Assembly (NCBI GenBank): GCA_024687165.1
Contig: JAILEY010000020.1
Location: 1-34,790, forward strand
Length of the DNA stretch: 34,790 nt
DNA from: Treponema sp.
GTDB taxonomy: Bacteria > Spirochaetota > Spirochaetia > Treponematales > Treponemataceae
Direction: 5' to 3'
The number at the start of each line of letters is the position of its first letter. The stretch's first letter is position 1. This document shows, piece by piece, positions 1 through 7,869 of the stretch. A program made the position numbers and the translations under genes. Under the pieces are notes generated by a model, which was not told the origin of the DNA, did no database searches, and was given only the letters and a program-made list of their open reading frames with translations.

Positions 1-32
1 TTATGTTTAATATTAAAAAGCAAATGTGATAC

Positions 33-1337
33 TTAATTTTCATTTTCTGCTCTATTTAATTTTCTATAAACTTTTACAGCTTCATCAATAATAGCAGGAG
101 CGCTAGGTATAATTTCTTGTCCAAAATATCCAGATGAAATATCTTTTGCTAAAATCTTTATTAAAGCTTCTTCTGATTTTATTGCTCCCCTATGTCCAAT
201 CTCATAATAACGCCCTGTAGAACCAATCGTAATATTTATTGATTTTACAACTCCATTAGCAATAGCTTTTGAGCTTCCCGAAAAAATTAAACCTGCAATA
301 ATTGGTTTACTATCTATTGCAAGTTTCTTTAGAGCATATAAATAGTCACCATTTGTATTTTTTAATGTTGTAACAAAATCATCAGCCGCAAGCAAAATAT
401 CTGCTCCTACTGAAATCCAACCAAAAGCAGCCGCTTCTTGCGGACAGCCAACTGATAAAAAGACAAGAGACAGATTCCCAGATTTTTCACTTATTTCTTT
501 CAAAGTTTCTCTGCTAACTTCATGAAATGCATATTTTAATATTGACTGTGAATAATGATCACCTTTAGATGCAGCTTCAGCTGTACACATAAGTTTTAAG
601 GATTTATCATTTTTATAAACATAATCAGCACTGTCAGTGCCAAAAAAGAATTCATACAATCTATAAAGGTTGCTAAGAAAATTCTCTCTTCCATCAGGGT
701 CTATATAGCGCAGCGGGTTGTTTGCAGCGTAGGCAAACAAATTGCCATTGATGTGATTAAACACACCCCCCATGCCTGGCAGATTCTGGTTATAGCGTTT
801 TGCCTCCTCGTTAACTGGTGCTTTTGGAATGTATTCCCCAAGAGCCGGGTCTGTAGAAATCCACATGGAATACCGTGGATCTAAGTATCTAGCTCCATAA
901 TAATACAAACCGGTTTCCTCGTCCATCTCTTTTGCCGTAAACTTATATGGTAAAAAGTTCAAATTTGCGTTTGGATCTGTTTTTTCAACCCAAATTTCAC
1001 CGTATGGCGTATATTCTATGCGCTGGTACTCTTCGCCTTTATAATCGCTTATGAGGCTTGCAGAACCGAGGTGATCAGAATGGTAATAATACTGTTTGTA
1101 ATATTCTTCCTGATACTTTGGTTCACTGCCTGAATTCAGTTTTGTAACAATACGAGTTTCTCCAAGATAAATATTCTTAGATGTCTGCCCGCCATAGACA
1201 TTATTACCGCTGTCTGTGTGATGAGTCCACATTTTATTAAAGTACAATGTCTCTGAACTCTGCGTATATTTGTTTGTACGCTGGCCGTCCTCTCCGTAAA
1301 CATAAGCGGATTCCTTTGGATTCATAATCCAGGGCAA
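33..1337 (-). pseudogene. RHS repeat protein, C-terminal part only
   Basis: This is the last 434 codons of an RHS/YD-repeat protein. Residues 11-219 are the RHS core end: YHSDHLGSASLISD at about 85-98, EYTPYGEIW at 108-116, ETGLYYYGARYLDP at 141-154, and the YIDPDGREN motif at 211-219 that normally precedes the variable C-terminal domain. The 214-residue tail after it is AT-richer, matches no toxin fold I recognise, and contains GADILLAADDF near 312. Whole RHS proteins usually exceed 1000 residues, so the N-terminal shell is missing. The reading frame begins inside a fusion with a transposase relic (see 1325-1475), so the ATG at 1337 is probably accidental. An immunity gene, if present, would lie left of position 33 and cannot be seen. 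A second RHS scrap sits at 27437. Family call is firm; expression is doubtful. Confidence 0.85.
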
Positions 1338-1475
1338 TGGTCTCTTCAGATTTCATTTCCATCGATTCAATCGTGATTCCGAGTAGCATTTCAAGAAGGT
1401 GTTTGCATGCATCCTGATGAGTGCGCATCACCTTGTAAAAGATGAAGTTGTTTGCGAGCGTTTCCTGCTCCCATT
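1325..1475 (-). pseudogene. PD-(D/E)XK nuclease-family transposase (Rpn-like), N-terminal relic
   Basis: Translating the minus strand from 1475 gives PEEKWEQETLANNFIFYKVM, followed by MRTHQDACKHLLEMLLG and then LDYESKGIRL. These are the opening motifs of the PD-(D/E)XK nuclease family transposases common in Treponema, which continue DYESKGIRLDVYV.. in intact members. Here an in-frame TAA lies directly before PEEKW with no start codon between, and after GIRL the sequence passes into RHS sequence in another frame. Only about 50 of roughly 300 residues survive, so this is a dead relic. The family call is from recalled motif similarity, not a search. Confidence 0.7.
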
Positions 1476-1570
1476 TTTCTTCCGGTTAAAAATCAGGCTG
1501 AAGTCGAAAGCCGTGAAGACTGGCTTGAAGATCTGTTGCCATTGGGCATTAAAATTAATCAAATCAGGAT

Positions 1571-1681
1571 GTTTCTCAGTAAGAAACAGAGTGTTTCTCC
1601 GTATGAAACAAAGTGTTTCTCCGTATGAAACAAAGTGTTTCATCCGTATGGAACAGAGTGTTTCATCCAGATGAAACAAAA
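1571..1681. repeat. Five tandem 22-bp units, each with a GTTTC...GAAAC dyad
   Basis: Units begin at 1571, 1593, 1615, 1637 and 1660. Units 2 and 3 are identical; unit 4 is 23 bp. Each holds GTTTC and GAAAC (GGAAC in unit 4) as arms 7-8 nt apart, and unit 5 has the longer arms GTTTCAT/ATGAAAC. The period is close to two helical turns, so all dyads face the same side of the helix. There are no unique spacers. The array lies just beyond the ilvE terminator and beside the transposase relic. A 91-codon open frame runs across it but looks like a by-product of the repeat. Confidence 0.8.
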
Positions 1682-1728
1682 AAAAACTTCCGGCAGACCT
1701 GAAAAATCAATCTTAATCCGGAAGTTTT
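1674..1728 (-). terminator. Rho-independent terminator of ilvE
   Basis: Arms AAAACTTCCGG (1683-1693) and CCGGAAGTTTT (1718-1728) are perfect inverted repeats. Read on the minus strand the hairpin runs into a long T stretch, 22 bp after the ilvE stop codon. Confidence 0.8.
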
Positions 1729-1750
1729 ATTGTTTAATTTTTAATTGTTT

Positions 1751-2773
1751 TTATTTAATTTCAACAACCCAGCCTTCAGGTCCTTTTACAGTTCCCATCT
1801 GGATGCCTGTCAAAGTTTCACGGAGCTTCTTCATTACAGGACCGATTTCAGACATTCCGCTTGGGAGCATAATTGACTTGCCGTGATCATCGATCTGTCC
1901 GATTGGAGAAATTACAGCTGCTGTTCCACAAAGACCACATTCAACAAACTTCTTGAGTTCCTTTTTGTTAACTTTGCGTTCTTCAACTTTCATTCCGAGA
2001 ATATCCTTTGCTACAGTAATCAAAGAACGGCGTGTGATTGAAGGAAGAATTGAATTTGATTTTGGTGTAATTAAAGTTCCTTTTTTATCTACAAAGAGAA
2101 TGTTTGCTCCACCAGTCTCTTCAATGTATGTGTGTGTTGCAGGATCTGTGTACATGTTTTCTGCATATCCGCAGTTATGAGCATCAACAATATTGTACAA
2201 AGACATTGCATAGTTTAAACCAGCCTTGATATCACCTGTTCCATGAGGAGCAGCACGGTCTCGGTCAGAAATACGAACTTTGATTGGTTTTACACCGCCT
2301 TTAAAATATGGTCCTACAGGAGTAACAAGAATGCGGAACTGGAATTCTGTTGCAGGTTTTACACCGATAACAGCATTTGATCCGAACATAAATGGACGGA
2401 GGTAGAGTGTTGCACCGCTTCCATATGGAGGAACATAGTCAAGGTTTGCTTTAACTACATCGATACAAGCCTGAACAAAGCGTTCTTTTGGGAACACAGG
2501 CATTTCAAGACGTGTACAGCTGTCTGCCATGCGGTCTGCGTTAAGGTCAGGACGGAATGTAACTACTTTTCCATCTGCAGTTGTGTAAGCCTTGAGACCT
2601 TCAAAACATGTCTGTGCGTACTGAAGAACACATGCACATTCGCTCATTGTGATTGTGTGATCAGAAGTAAGGGTTCCTTCATCCCATTTTCCATCTTTCC
2701 AGTTTGCTACGAAACTTTTGTTTGTTTCCATGTAGCCGAATGGTAAATTACCCCAATCGATGTCTTTTGCCAT
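1751..2773 (-). CDS. ilvE: Branched-chain amino acid aminotransferase
   Basis: A cytosolic PLP enzyme of fold type IV that exchanges amino groups between leucine, isoleucine or valine and 2-oxoglutarate; it is the last step of branched-chain amino acid synthesis and the first of breakdown. The 340-residue length fits the long IlvE subfamily. The PLP lysine is K183 in GTGDIKAGLNYAMSL; the substrate loop TCFEGLKAY is at 55-63 and EETGGANILFV is the conserved cofactor-binding stretch. I start at 2773 (MAKDIDW) because a GAGTGAGG-type ribosome site precedes it; the ATG four codons earlier is less likely. It is single, divergent from guaA, and ends in its own terminator. No ilv biosynthetic genes are nearby, so synthesis versus degradation cannot be told from context. 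Confidence 0.93.
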   Translation of the reverse strand: MAKDIDWGNLPFGYMETNKSFVANWKDGKWDEGTLTSDHTITMSECACVLQYAQTCFEGLKAYTTADGKVVTFRPDLNADRMADSCTRLEMPVFPKERFVQACIDVVKANLDYVPPYGSGATLYLRPFMFGSNAVIGVKPATEFQFRILVTPVGPYFKGGVKPIKVRISDRDRAAPHGTGDIKAGLNYAMSLYNIVDAHNCGYAENMYTDPATHTYIEETGGANILFVDKKGTLITPKSNSILPSITRRSLITVAKDILGMKVEERKVNKKELKKFVECGLCGTAAVISPIGQIDDHGKSIMLPSGMSEIGPVMKKLRETLTGIQMGTVKGPEGWVVEIK

Positions 2774-2828
2774 ATAAAACCTCACTCGTCGGCACTTTTA
2801 TATGTCGAACTTTAATATTATTTAATTA

Positions 2829-2857
2829 ACTTTAATAAACTTAAAGTTTTTATGCAA
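2829..2857 (-). promoter_or_regulatory. Possible ilvE promoter
   Basis: On the minus strand TTGCAT and TAAAGT are separated by 17 nt, about 55 nt before the ilvE start. The match is moderate and the region is AT-rich with repeated AACTTTAA-like words, so this is tentative. Confidence 0.35.
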
Positions 2858-2858
2858 T

Positions 2859-2877
2859 AGGTAAAATAATTATACCT
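2859..2877. promoter_or_regulatory. Short palindrome between ilvE and guaA
   Basis: Arms AGGTA (2859-2863) and TACCT (2873-2877) flank an AT-rich centre midway between the two divergent promoters. It could be an operator, but 5-bp arms in AT-rich DNA are weak evidence. Confidence 0.25.
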
Positions 2878-2907
2878 TAAAATGGAAGAAATATAAAGAA
2901 ATAAAAT

Positions 2908-2936
2908 TTGAATAACTATATGATTTTCTTTATAAT
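2908..2936 (+). promoter_or_regulatory. guaA promoter predicting a leaderless mRNA
   Basis: TTGAAT (2908-2913), a 17-nt spacer and a perfect TATAAT (2931-2936). Transcription would begin about 7 nt later, at or next to the ATG at 2943. No Shine-Dalgarno sequence lies before the start. Confidence 0.7.
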
Positions 2937-2942
2937 GTGCCT

Positions 2943-4820
2943 ATGGAACGTTCGAAAATTGTTGTATTGGATTTTGGAAGCCAGTATGCACACCTGATTG
3001 CAAAAAGATTTCGTGCTATGGGCTATTATACAGAAATCGCGCTGCCTTCTGCAGAACTTGATGTTTTCAAAAATGCAAAAGGAATTGTTTTTTCAGGCGG
3101 ACCATCTTCTGTTTATGATGAAAAGGTTCCTGAGTTTAACGAAAAAATTCTGGAGCTTGATGTTCCGATTTTAGGTCTTTGTTACGGCCATTATATTGTT
3201 CAGCTTGGTTACAACGGAAAAGTTGGAAAGGCTGAAGTTGGTGAATTTGGTTTTGCCACACTTAATTTGAATCCTGAAGTAAAATCTCCTTTGTTCGAAG
3301 GTATTGAACCGACTCAGCAGGTATGGATGAGTCATCAGGATGGAGTTTTAGAAATTGGTGAAGGATTTGAAGTCGTTGGTTCAACAAAAGACTGTCCTTA
3401 TGCTGCTACACAAAATCTTGCTAAAAAAAGATTTTCTCTTCAGTGTCATTGTGAAGTAAAAGATACTCCTTGCGGAAATAAAATTTTTGAAAACTTTGCA
3501 AAATTCTGCGGGATGGAAATCAACTGGGATGAAGATGCAGTTTTAAGTCATATTCTTGAAAGCATTAAAACTGAAGCAAAAGATAAAAATGTTCTTCTGT
3601 TCCTTTCCGGCGGAGTTGATTCTACAGTTGCATTTGCATTGCTCAATAAAGCTCTCGGTCAGGATCGTGTTCTTGGTCTTCATATTGATAATGGCTTCAT
3701 GAGAAAAAATGAAAGTTCAAATGTTGATAAAGCATATCGTGCTCACGGCTTTAATAATTTTATTGTAAAGGATGCCTCTGAAAGCTTCCTGAATGCAGTT
3801 GCGGGACTTACTGATCCGCAGAAAAAGCGTAAGGCTGTTGGTGAAAATTTTATTACAGTCCGCGATGCATTTGTAAAAGAGCAGAAACTTGATGAAGATC
3901 TTTATATGCTTGCTCAGGGAACTCTTTATCCTGATATTATTGAATCGGGCGGAACAAAAAATTCTAACGTAATCAAGACTCATCATAATCGTGTTGAAGG
4001 AATTCAAAAGCTTATTGAAAAAGGATTGATTATTGAGCCTCTCAAGGATCTTTATAAGGATGAAGTTCGTGCGATGGGAAAAAAGCTGGGGCTTGAAGAT
4101 GAACTTGTAATGCGTCATCCGTTCCCGGGTCCTGGCTTGAGTATCAACGTTCTTTGTAGTGAAGGGGAGCTTTCTGAATCTGATACGGACGAACTTAAAA
4201 AAGCTCAGGAAGAATTTAATTCAATTAAGATTACAGAATTTTGTGCTGAATGTACTGCAAGTATGGTGAAATCTGTTTTGCCGGTTAAATCGGTTGGTGT
4301 TCAGGGAGATTTTAGAACTTACAGATTCCCTGCATGTCTTGCTTTTGCTCAGGATGAAAACGGATTCTTCCACATTCCAAAAATCCATGAAAAAGTTGAA
4401 CGCACTTCAAGTACAATTACAAACAGTTCAAAATATTTAAACAGAACTGTACTTAAACTTTATCAGAAGCCTGGAGTTAAAGACAGCGACCTTAAGCTTA
4501 TGAAAGGCTACTGTACAAAAGAAAGACTTGATCAGCTTCGTGAAGTAGATAATATAGTTTTGACTGAACTTCACAAGAACAACTGGTATTCAAAAATTTT
4601 CCAGCATCTTACAATCGATTTGCCGTATGCTTCAAAAGAGGGTCATGCAAGTTTTGTTTTGCGCCCGGTTTGCTCAGAAGACGTAATGACTGCAAGATTT
4701 GCCTGGCTTCCGCTTGAACTTCTTGATAATATCGTAAAGCAGATTGCAGCTCTGGATTTTGTAGACAGTCTTTATCTTGACTGTACAAACAAGCCGCCTG
4801 CAACTTTCGGCTGGGAATAA
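2943..4820 (+). CDS. guaA: GMP synthase (glutamine-hydrolysing), long form
   Basis: Converts XMP to GMP using ATP and glutamine ammonia; final step of guanine nucleotide synthesis, cytosolic. Residues 5-185 are a class I glutaminase with nucleophile C80 in LGLCYGH and H169/E171 in QCHCEV, where the usual HPE proline is replaced by C170. The ATP pyrophosphatase begins with the PP-loop LSGGVDST at 221-228. HPFPGPGL (about residue 395) marks the C-terminal domain, and the protein ends in the family's PPATFGWE. At 625 residues it is roughly 110 longer than the common bacterial enzyme (about 515), with extra sequence after HPFPGPGL as in the long, eukaryote-like form. I use ATG 2943 rather than GTG 2937 because the promoter places the transcript start there. 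A strong terminator follows. Confidence 0.95.
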   Translation: MERSKIVVLDFGSQYAHLIAKRFRAMGYYTEIALPSAELDVFKNAKGIVFSGGPSSVYDEKVPEFNEKILELDVPILGLCYGHYIVQLGYNGKVGKAEVGEFGFATLNLNPEVKSPLFEGIEPTQQVWMSHQDGVLEIGEGFEVVGSTKDCPYAATQNLAKKRFSLQCHCEVKDTPCGNKIFENFAKFCGMEINWDEDAVLSHILESIKTEAKDKNVLLFLSGGVDSTVAFALLNKALGQDRVLGLHIDNGFMRKNESSNVDKAYRAHGFNNFIVKDASESFLNAVAGLTDPQKKRKAVGENFITVRDAFVKEQKLDEDLYMLAQGTLYPDIIESGGTKNSNVIKTHHNRVEGIQKLIEKGLIIEPLKDLYKDEVRAMGKKLGLEDELVMRHPFPGPGLSINVLCSEGELSESDTDELKKAQEEFNSIKITEFCAECTASMVKSVLPVKSVGVQGDFRTYRFPACLAFAQDENGFFHIPKIHEKVERTSSTITNSSKYLNRTVLKLYQKPGVKDSDLKLMKGYCTKERLDQLREVDNIVLTELHKNNWYSKIFQHLTIDLPYASKEGHASFVLRPVCSEDVMTARFAWLPLELLDNIVKQIAALDFVDSLYLDCTNKPPATFGWE

Positions 4821-4827
4821 TAAACTT

Positions 4828-4857
4828 AAGTCCTCCATTAAAAGGGGGACTTTTTTA
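4828..4857 (+). terminator. guaA terminator
   Basis: AAGTCCTCC (4828-4836) pairs with GGGGGACTT (4844-4852, one G-U) over a 7-nt loop, followed by a T run. It overlaps the stop codon of the convergent gene. Confidence 0.88.
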
Positions 4858-5241
4858 TATTCTGTATACAACGTATTTTACATTTCCGTTTTCAACCGCA
4901 GCTTTAATCTGCTTTTCTCTTTCGCTCAATCTGCTATCCCCGGTCTTAACTTCAATCAATAAAATTTCTTCTATTGATTTTCCTTCTGCACTTCCCGGGA
5001 ATGCAATAAAATCCACAGGTTTTCCGATAAATCTTGCGTCTCCAGCGTTGCATGGAAAAGCAGGCAGAAAGGGTGCTATCTGTTCCGTGAACTGTCCTCC
5101 GATTACGGCACGGCTTCTTTTTACTGCATCGGCTCTTTCTTTTTTTATAAGCTTGTTGTCCTTGAGTTTTTGAATTAATTTTCCAAGAATGAATGAGATA
5201 ATTGCAGTTGCTGCTAAAATCAAAATTGTTTTTGTGTTCAT
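4855..5241 (-). CDS. Membrane-anchored endonuclease-like protein (Holliday-resolvase related)
   Basis: 128 residues. An N-terminal hydrophobic helix (about 5-20) is followed by a charged stretch and then motifs of the Pfam family 'endonuclease related to archaeal Holliday junction resolvase': IGGQFTEQIAPFLPAFP (47-63), GDARFIGKPVDFIAF (67-81), LLIEVKTG (94-101) and RLSEREKQIKAAVENG (104-119). E53, D77 and E97-x-K99 are the likely PD-(D/E)XK metal and catalytic residues. Family members are small and widely spread, and their role is not settled; DNA cleavage is an inference from the motif. It stands alone, converges on guaA, and its start lies 6 nt after a -10 box, so its mRNA should be leaderless. 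Confidence 0.75.
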   Translation of the reverse strand: MNTKTILILAATAIISFILGKLIQKLKDNKLIKKERADAVKRSRAVIGGQFTEQIAPFLPAFPCNAGDARFIGKPVDFIAFPGSAEGKSIEEILLIEVKTGDSRLSEREKQIKAAVENGNVKYVVYRI

Positions 5242-5247
5242 GTGTAA

Positions 5248-5276
5248 AGTGTATTTTATAATCAGTGGAATTTCAA
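5248..5276 (-). promoter_or_regulatory. Promoter of the resolvase-like gene, leaderless
   Basis: Minus strand: TTGAAA (5276-5271), 17-nt spacer, TACACT (5253-5248), then 6 nt to the ATG at 5241. No ribosome binding site is present. Confidence 0.65.
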
Positions 5277-5308
5277 ATGATTGATTTCGTCTTTGAATCG
5301 TTTTTAAA

Positions 5309-5337
5309 TTGAAACTTTTTTATAGAAAATTTATTAT
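5309..5337 (+). promoter_or_regulatory. Promoter of the OmpA-domain gene, leaderless
   Basis: TTGAAA (5309-5314), 17-nt spacer, TATTAT (5332-5337), then 7 nt to ATG 5345. A second TATAAT directly abuts the ATG but is too close to be the -10 box for this start. Confidence 0.6.
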
Positions 5338-5344
5338 TTATAAT

Positions 5345-6556
5345 ATGAAAAGAAAAATTTTATCCTGTATTTTTTTATCGATTGTTTCTTTATGTTTTGC
5401 AGATCAGCCTTTTAAATTTGAATTTAAATTCAAGAAGGGGGACACATATAAAATCATTTCTACTGTAGAAGAAGATGTTTATGTTAACAGGCAGAAAAGT
5501 CATCATGCAGTAATCCTCAACAGAGTTTCTTCAAAAATTACTGATGTAAAAAAAGACGGCAGCGGAGTTCATGAAGCAACTTTTATGACTTCAGAAAATT
5601 CTGTTTTAGCAAGATCTAAAAATATTTTTCAGTATGGAGAAGATTACAAAAGTATTTTCACCCGCAGTAAGCTTGGTGTCTATACAATTGGTGATCAGTA
5701 TTTTATGCCTGTTGTGCGTGATGTTCCTGTGTTCCCGGATAAAGAAGTTGAGGTCGGAGAAACCTGGACTTATAAAGGACATGAAGCTCATGATCTTCGT
5801 GCGGGATTTGGAATTGAAAAGCCTTTTATTGTTCCTTTTATTTGTGAATATAAATTTCTTGGCCGGGATAGTGAAAGCGGATTTTTGATTATCAGTGCAA
5901 AATATACAATGAACATGGAAAGTCCTCAGGTTGCTGATGCTGCATATTTTTCAGAAGTTCCTGAAGTTACTCAGGGCTTTAGTAATGAAACAATTTACTG
6001 GGATCCGGAGAGGGGCTGTATAGATCATTATAAAGAAGATTTTAGAATTCTTATTACAACATCGAAAGGAAATCTTTTTGAGTTTACAGGAAAGGCTCAT
6101 GCGGAAGTTACTGAATTTGAAACTGTTAATACAAAGGATAATTTAAAATCAGTTACAAAGCAGGTTAAGGATCTTGGCCTTGAAAATGTTGTTGTTAAGC
6201 AGAGTGAAAAAGGTCTTGTTATTTCGATTGAAAACATTCAGTTTGAAGCTGACAGTTCGATTCTTCTTGAAAGTGAAAAGCGTAAACTAGACAAGATTGC
6301 GCAGATTCTTAACAAGTGGCCGAATAATGATATTCTTGTTACGGGACATACAGCTCTTGCAGGAACGGAAAATATGAGGCAGATTTTAAGTGAAGAGAGA
6401 GCTGCCGCAGTTGCAGATTATCTTATAAACCTTGGAGTTCGCGACAGCAAGAATGTGTTTACAAAAGGGTTTGGTGCAACTCAGCCTGTAGCTCCAAACA
6501 ATAATGAAAGAAATAAAGCAAAAAACCGCCGTGTTGAAATTACGATTTTAGACTGA
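5345..6556 (+). CDS. OmpA-family C-terminal domain protein, secreted
   Basis: 403 residues. MKRKILSCIFLSIVSLCFA is a signal peptide with probable cleavage after residue 19. Residues 20-280 form a beta-rich region I cannot assign to a named family. Residues about 285-403 are an OmpA/MotB-type peptidoglycan-binding domain: IQFEADSSILLESEKRKLDK, DILVTGHTALAGT, LSEERAAAVADYLINLG, and the closing NKAKNRRVEITI. The protein therefore probably sits in the periplasm or outer membrane and grips the cell wall. OmpA-domain proteins of this size occur in other treponemes, but I cannot prove orthology. Start chosen from the signal peptide. It is a single gene converging with the M20 peptidase. Confidence 0.85.
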   Translation: MKRKILSCIFLSIVSLCFADQPFKFEFKFKKGDTYKIISTVEEDVYVNRQKSHHAVILNRVSSKITDVKKDGSGVHEATFMTSENSVLARSKNIFQYGEDYKSIFTRSKLGVYTIGDQYFMPVVRDVPVFPDKEVEVGETWTYKGHEAHDLRAGFGIEKPFIVPFICEYKFLGRDSESGFLIISAKYTMNMESPQVADAAYFSEVPEVTQGFSNETIYWDPERGCIDHYKEDFRILITTSKGNLFEFTGKAHAEVTEFETVNTKDNLKSVTKQVKDLGLENVVVKQSEKGLVISIENIQFEADSSILLESEKRKLDKIAQILNKWPNNDILVTGHTALAGTENMRQILSEERAAAVADYLINLGVRDSKNVFTKGFGATQPVAPNNNERNKAKNRRVEITILD

Positions 6557-6574
6557 GTTGTATAAGTTTAATTT

Positions 6575-7804
6575 TTACAGAATGCACATATATGCAATTG
6601 TCATGGCATCAAGCGCGATGTTTTTTACAATTGCATATTCATTAGGCTGATGAGCAAGCTCGTCCATTGTTGACCATACAACGGCATTGTATCCAAGATT
6701 TCTTAATCCTGCTGCAACTGTTCCGCCGCCAATACCTATGCATCTTGCGTCGATGTTGTGAACTTCTTTGAGTGCTTTTTTCAATTCCTTAACAACAGGT
6801 GCATTTACATCTGTCGCAACGCTCTGTTCTGCCTGAAGTTCGCTCACTTCAATTTTTACATCGTATTTTGTTTCAACTTCTGAAATTCTTTTTTGCAATT
6901 CTTCTCTTACTTCATCAAGCGTGTAGCATGGAAGAATTCTGCAGTCTGCACAGAAAATATCATCGCCCGGGATAATGTTTACTCCGTCAACATTCTTTGT
7001 TTTCATTGTAGGCTGGAATGTTGAATAGTTCGGTTCAAAAAGATCATCCTTTTTATTAAAGACATTTTCCATGTCGTGAATTCTAAGTGCAAGGTCACTT
7101 GCTGCAAGAAACGCATTTCTTCCCTGATCCGGGCGGCTTCCGTGGCACTGTTTTCCTGTTGTGTGAAATTTAAACCACGCGATGTTTTTTTCAGCAATTT
7201 CTATTGTCTCGCCTTTAGAATCTCCACCATCTGGAATTAAGATTCTGTCTTCTTTTCCAAAAAGTTCTTTGTGTTCTTTTAAAAGAAAATTCATTCCGTA
7301 TTTTGAACCGACTTCCTCATCAGCCATAAAAAGAAGCTTGATTGTATGCTCAGGAATTATGTGCTGCTTTACAAACGAAAGTGCTGCAAGTACACCGCTG
7401 CATAATCCCTGCTGATTGTCTTCAACTCCGCGGCCGTAAATTTTTCCGTCAATTTCTGTTGCTTTCCACGGGTCTGTTTTCCATGAAGAAATTTCTCCTG
7501 TTGGAACTACATCAAGATGTGCGCAAACCCATACGTTATAATCATCTTTTGCTCCCGGAATTGTTGCAACAAGATTCGGCCTTTTTTTTGCAGAAACTCT
7601 TTCATCCGGTGCGTCAAAATGCTCAAGATTTTTTATTCCGTTTGATGTAAGCCATTTTTCAAGTGCAAGGCATTTTTCATATTCACCGTCGCCGTTGTTT
7701 TCCGGAGCAAGGGCAGGAATACAGGTTATTGTTTTTTCAAGATCGATTGCAAGTTCAACATTTTCATTTATAAAATCACGCAGCTGGATAAATTCTTCAT
7801 TCAT
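6575..7804 (-). CDS. M20-family metallopeptidase / amidohydrolase
   Basis: 409 residues, cytosolic, of the ArgE/DapE/PepV/CPG2 clan. Metal and catalytic residues are visible: H96 and D98 in VCAHLDVVPTGE, D129 in GRGVEDNQQG, E163-E164 in ADEEVGS, an aspartate in IPDGGDSKG near 190, and a final histidine in MDELAHQPNEY. The lid domain (about 200-310) includes CHGSRPDQGRNA. These families hydrolyse dipeptides or N-acyl amino acids; the exact substrate is not readable. A GAGG ribosome site precedes ATG 7804 and a good promoter lies just upstream, sharing the spacer with the divergent LysM gene. Confidence 0.85.
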   Translation of the reverse strand: MNEEFIQLRDFINENVELAIDLEKTITCIPALAPENNGDGEYEKCLALEKWLTSNGIKNLEHFDAPDERVSAKKRPNLVATIPGAKDDYNVWVCAHLDVVPTGEISSWKTDPWKATEIDGKIYGRGVEDNQQGLCSGVLAALSFVKQHIIPEHTIKLLFMADEEVGSKYGMNFLLKEHKELFGKEDRILIPDGGDSKGETIEIAEKNIAWFKFHTTGKQCHGSRPDQGRNAFLAASDLALRIHDMENVFNKKDDLFEPNYSTFQPTMKTKNVDGVNIIPGDDIFCADCRILPCYTLDEVREELQKRISEVETKYDVKIEVSELQAEQSVATDVNAPVVKELKKALKEVHNIDARCIGIGGGTVAAGLRNLGYNAVVWSTMDELAHQPNEYAIVKNIALDAMTIAYMCIL

Positions 7805-7835
7805 TTTTTTTCCTCAATAAATTGTCTTTTCTTCA

Positions 7836-7864
7836 AGTATACTGACTTTTGTGCCGATATTCAA
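7836..7864 (-). promoter_or_regulatory. M20 peptidase promoter; -10 palindrome shared with the LysM gene
   Basis: Minus strand: TTGAAT (7864-7859), 17-nt spacer, TATACT (7841-7836). The -10 is part of the palindrome AGTATACT (7836-7843), so it also reads as TATACT on the plus strand toward the LysM gene, though no good plus-strand -35 was found. Confidence 0.6.
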
Positions 7865-7869
7865 AAGGT

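Noticed and set aside
33..650. A named toxin domain at the RHS C terminus
   Set aside because: I recognise no nuclease, deaminase or ADP-ribosyltransferase motif in the 214-residue tail, so no activity is claimed.
1399..1674. Plus-strand 91-codon frame with repeated SVSPYETKCF-like words
   Set aside because: The protein repeat is simply the 22-bp DNA array read through, with frame shifting from unit to unit; no ribosome site and no family.
1571..1681. CRISPR array
   Set aside because: Units abut directly with no unique spacers and there are no cas genes.
5339..5344. TATAAT directly touching the OmpA gene ATG as its -10 box
   Set aside because: It would start transcription inside the gene. 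The TTGAAA-N17-TATTAT pair 7 nt upstream fits better.
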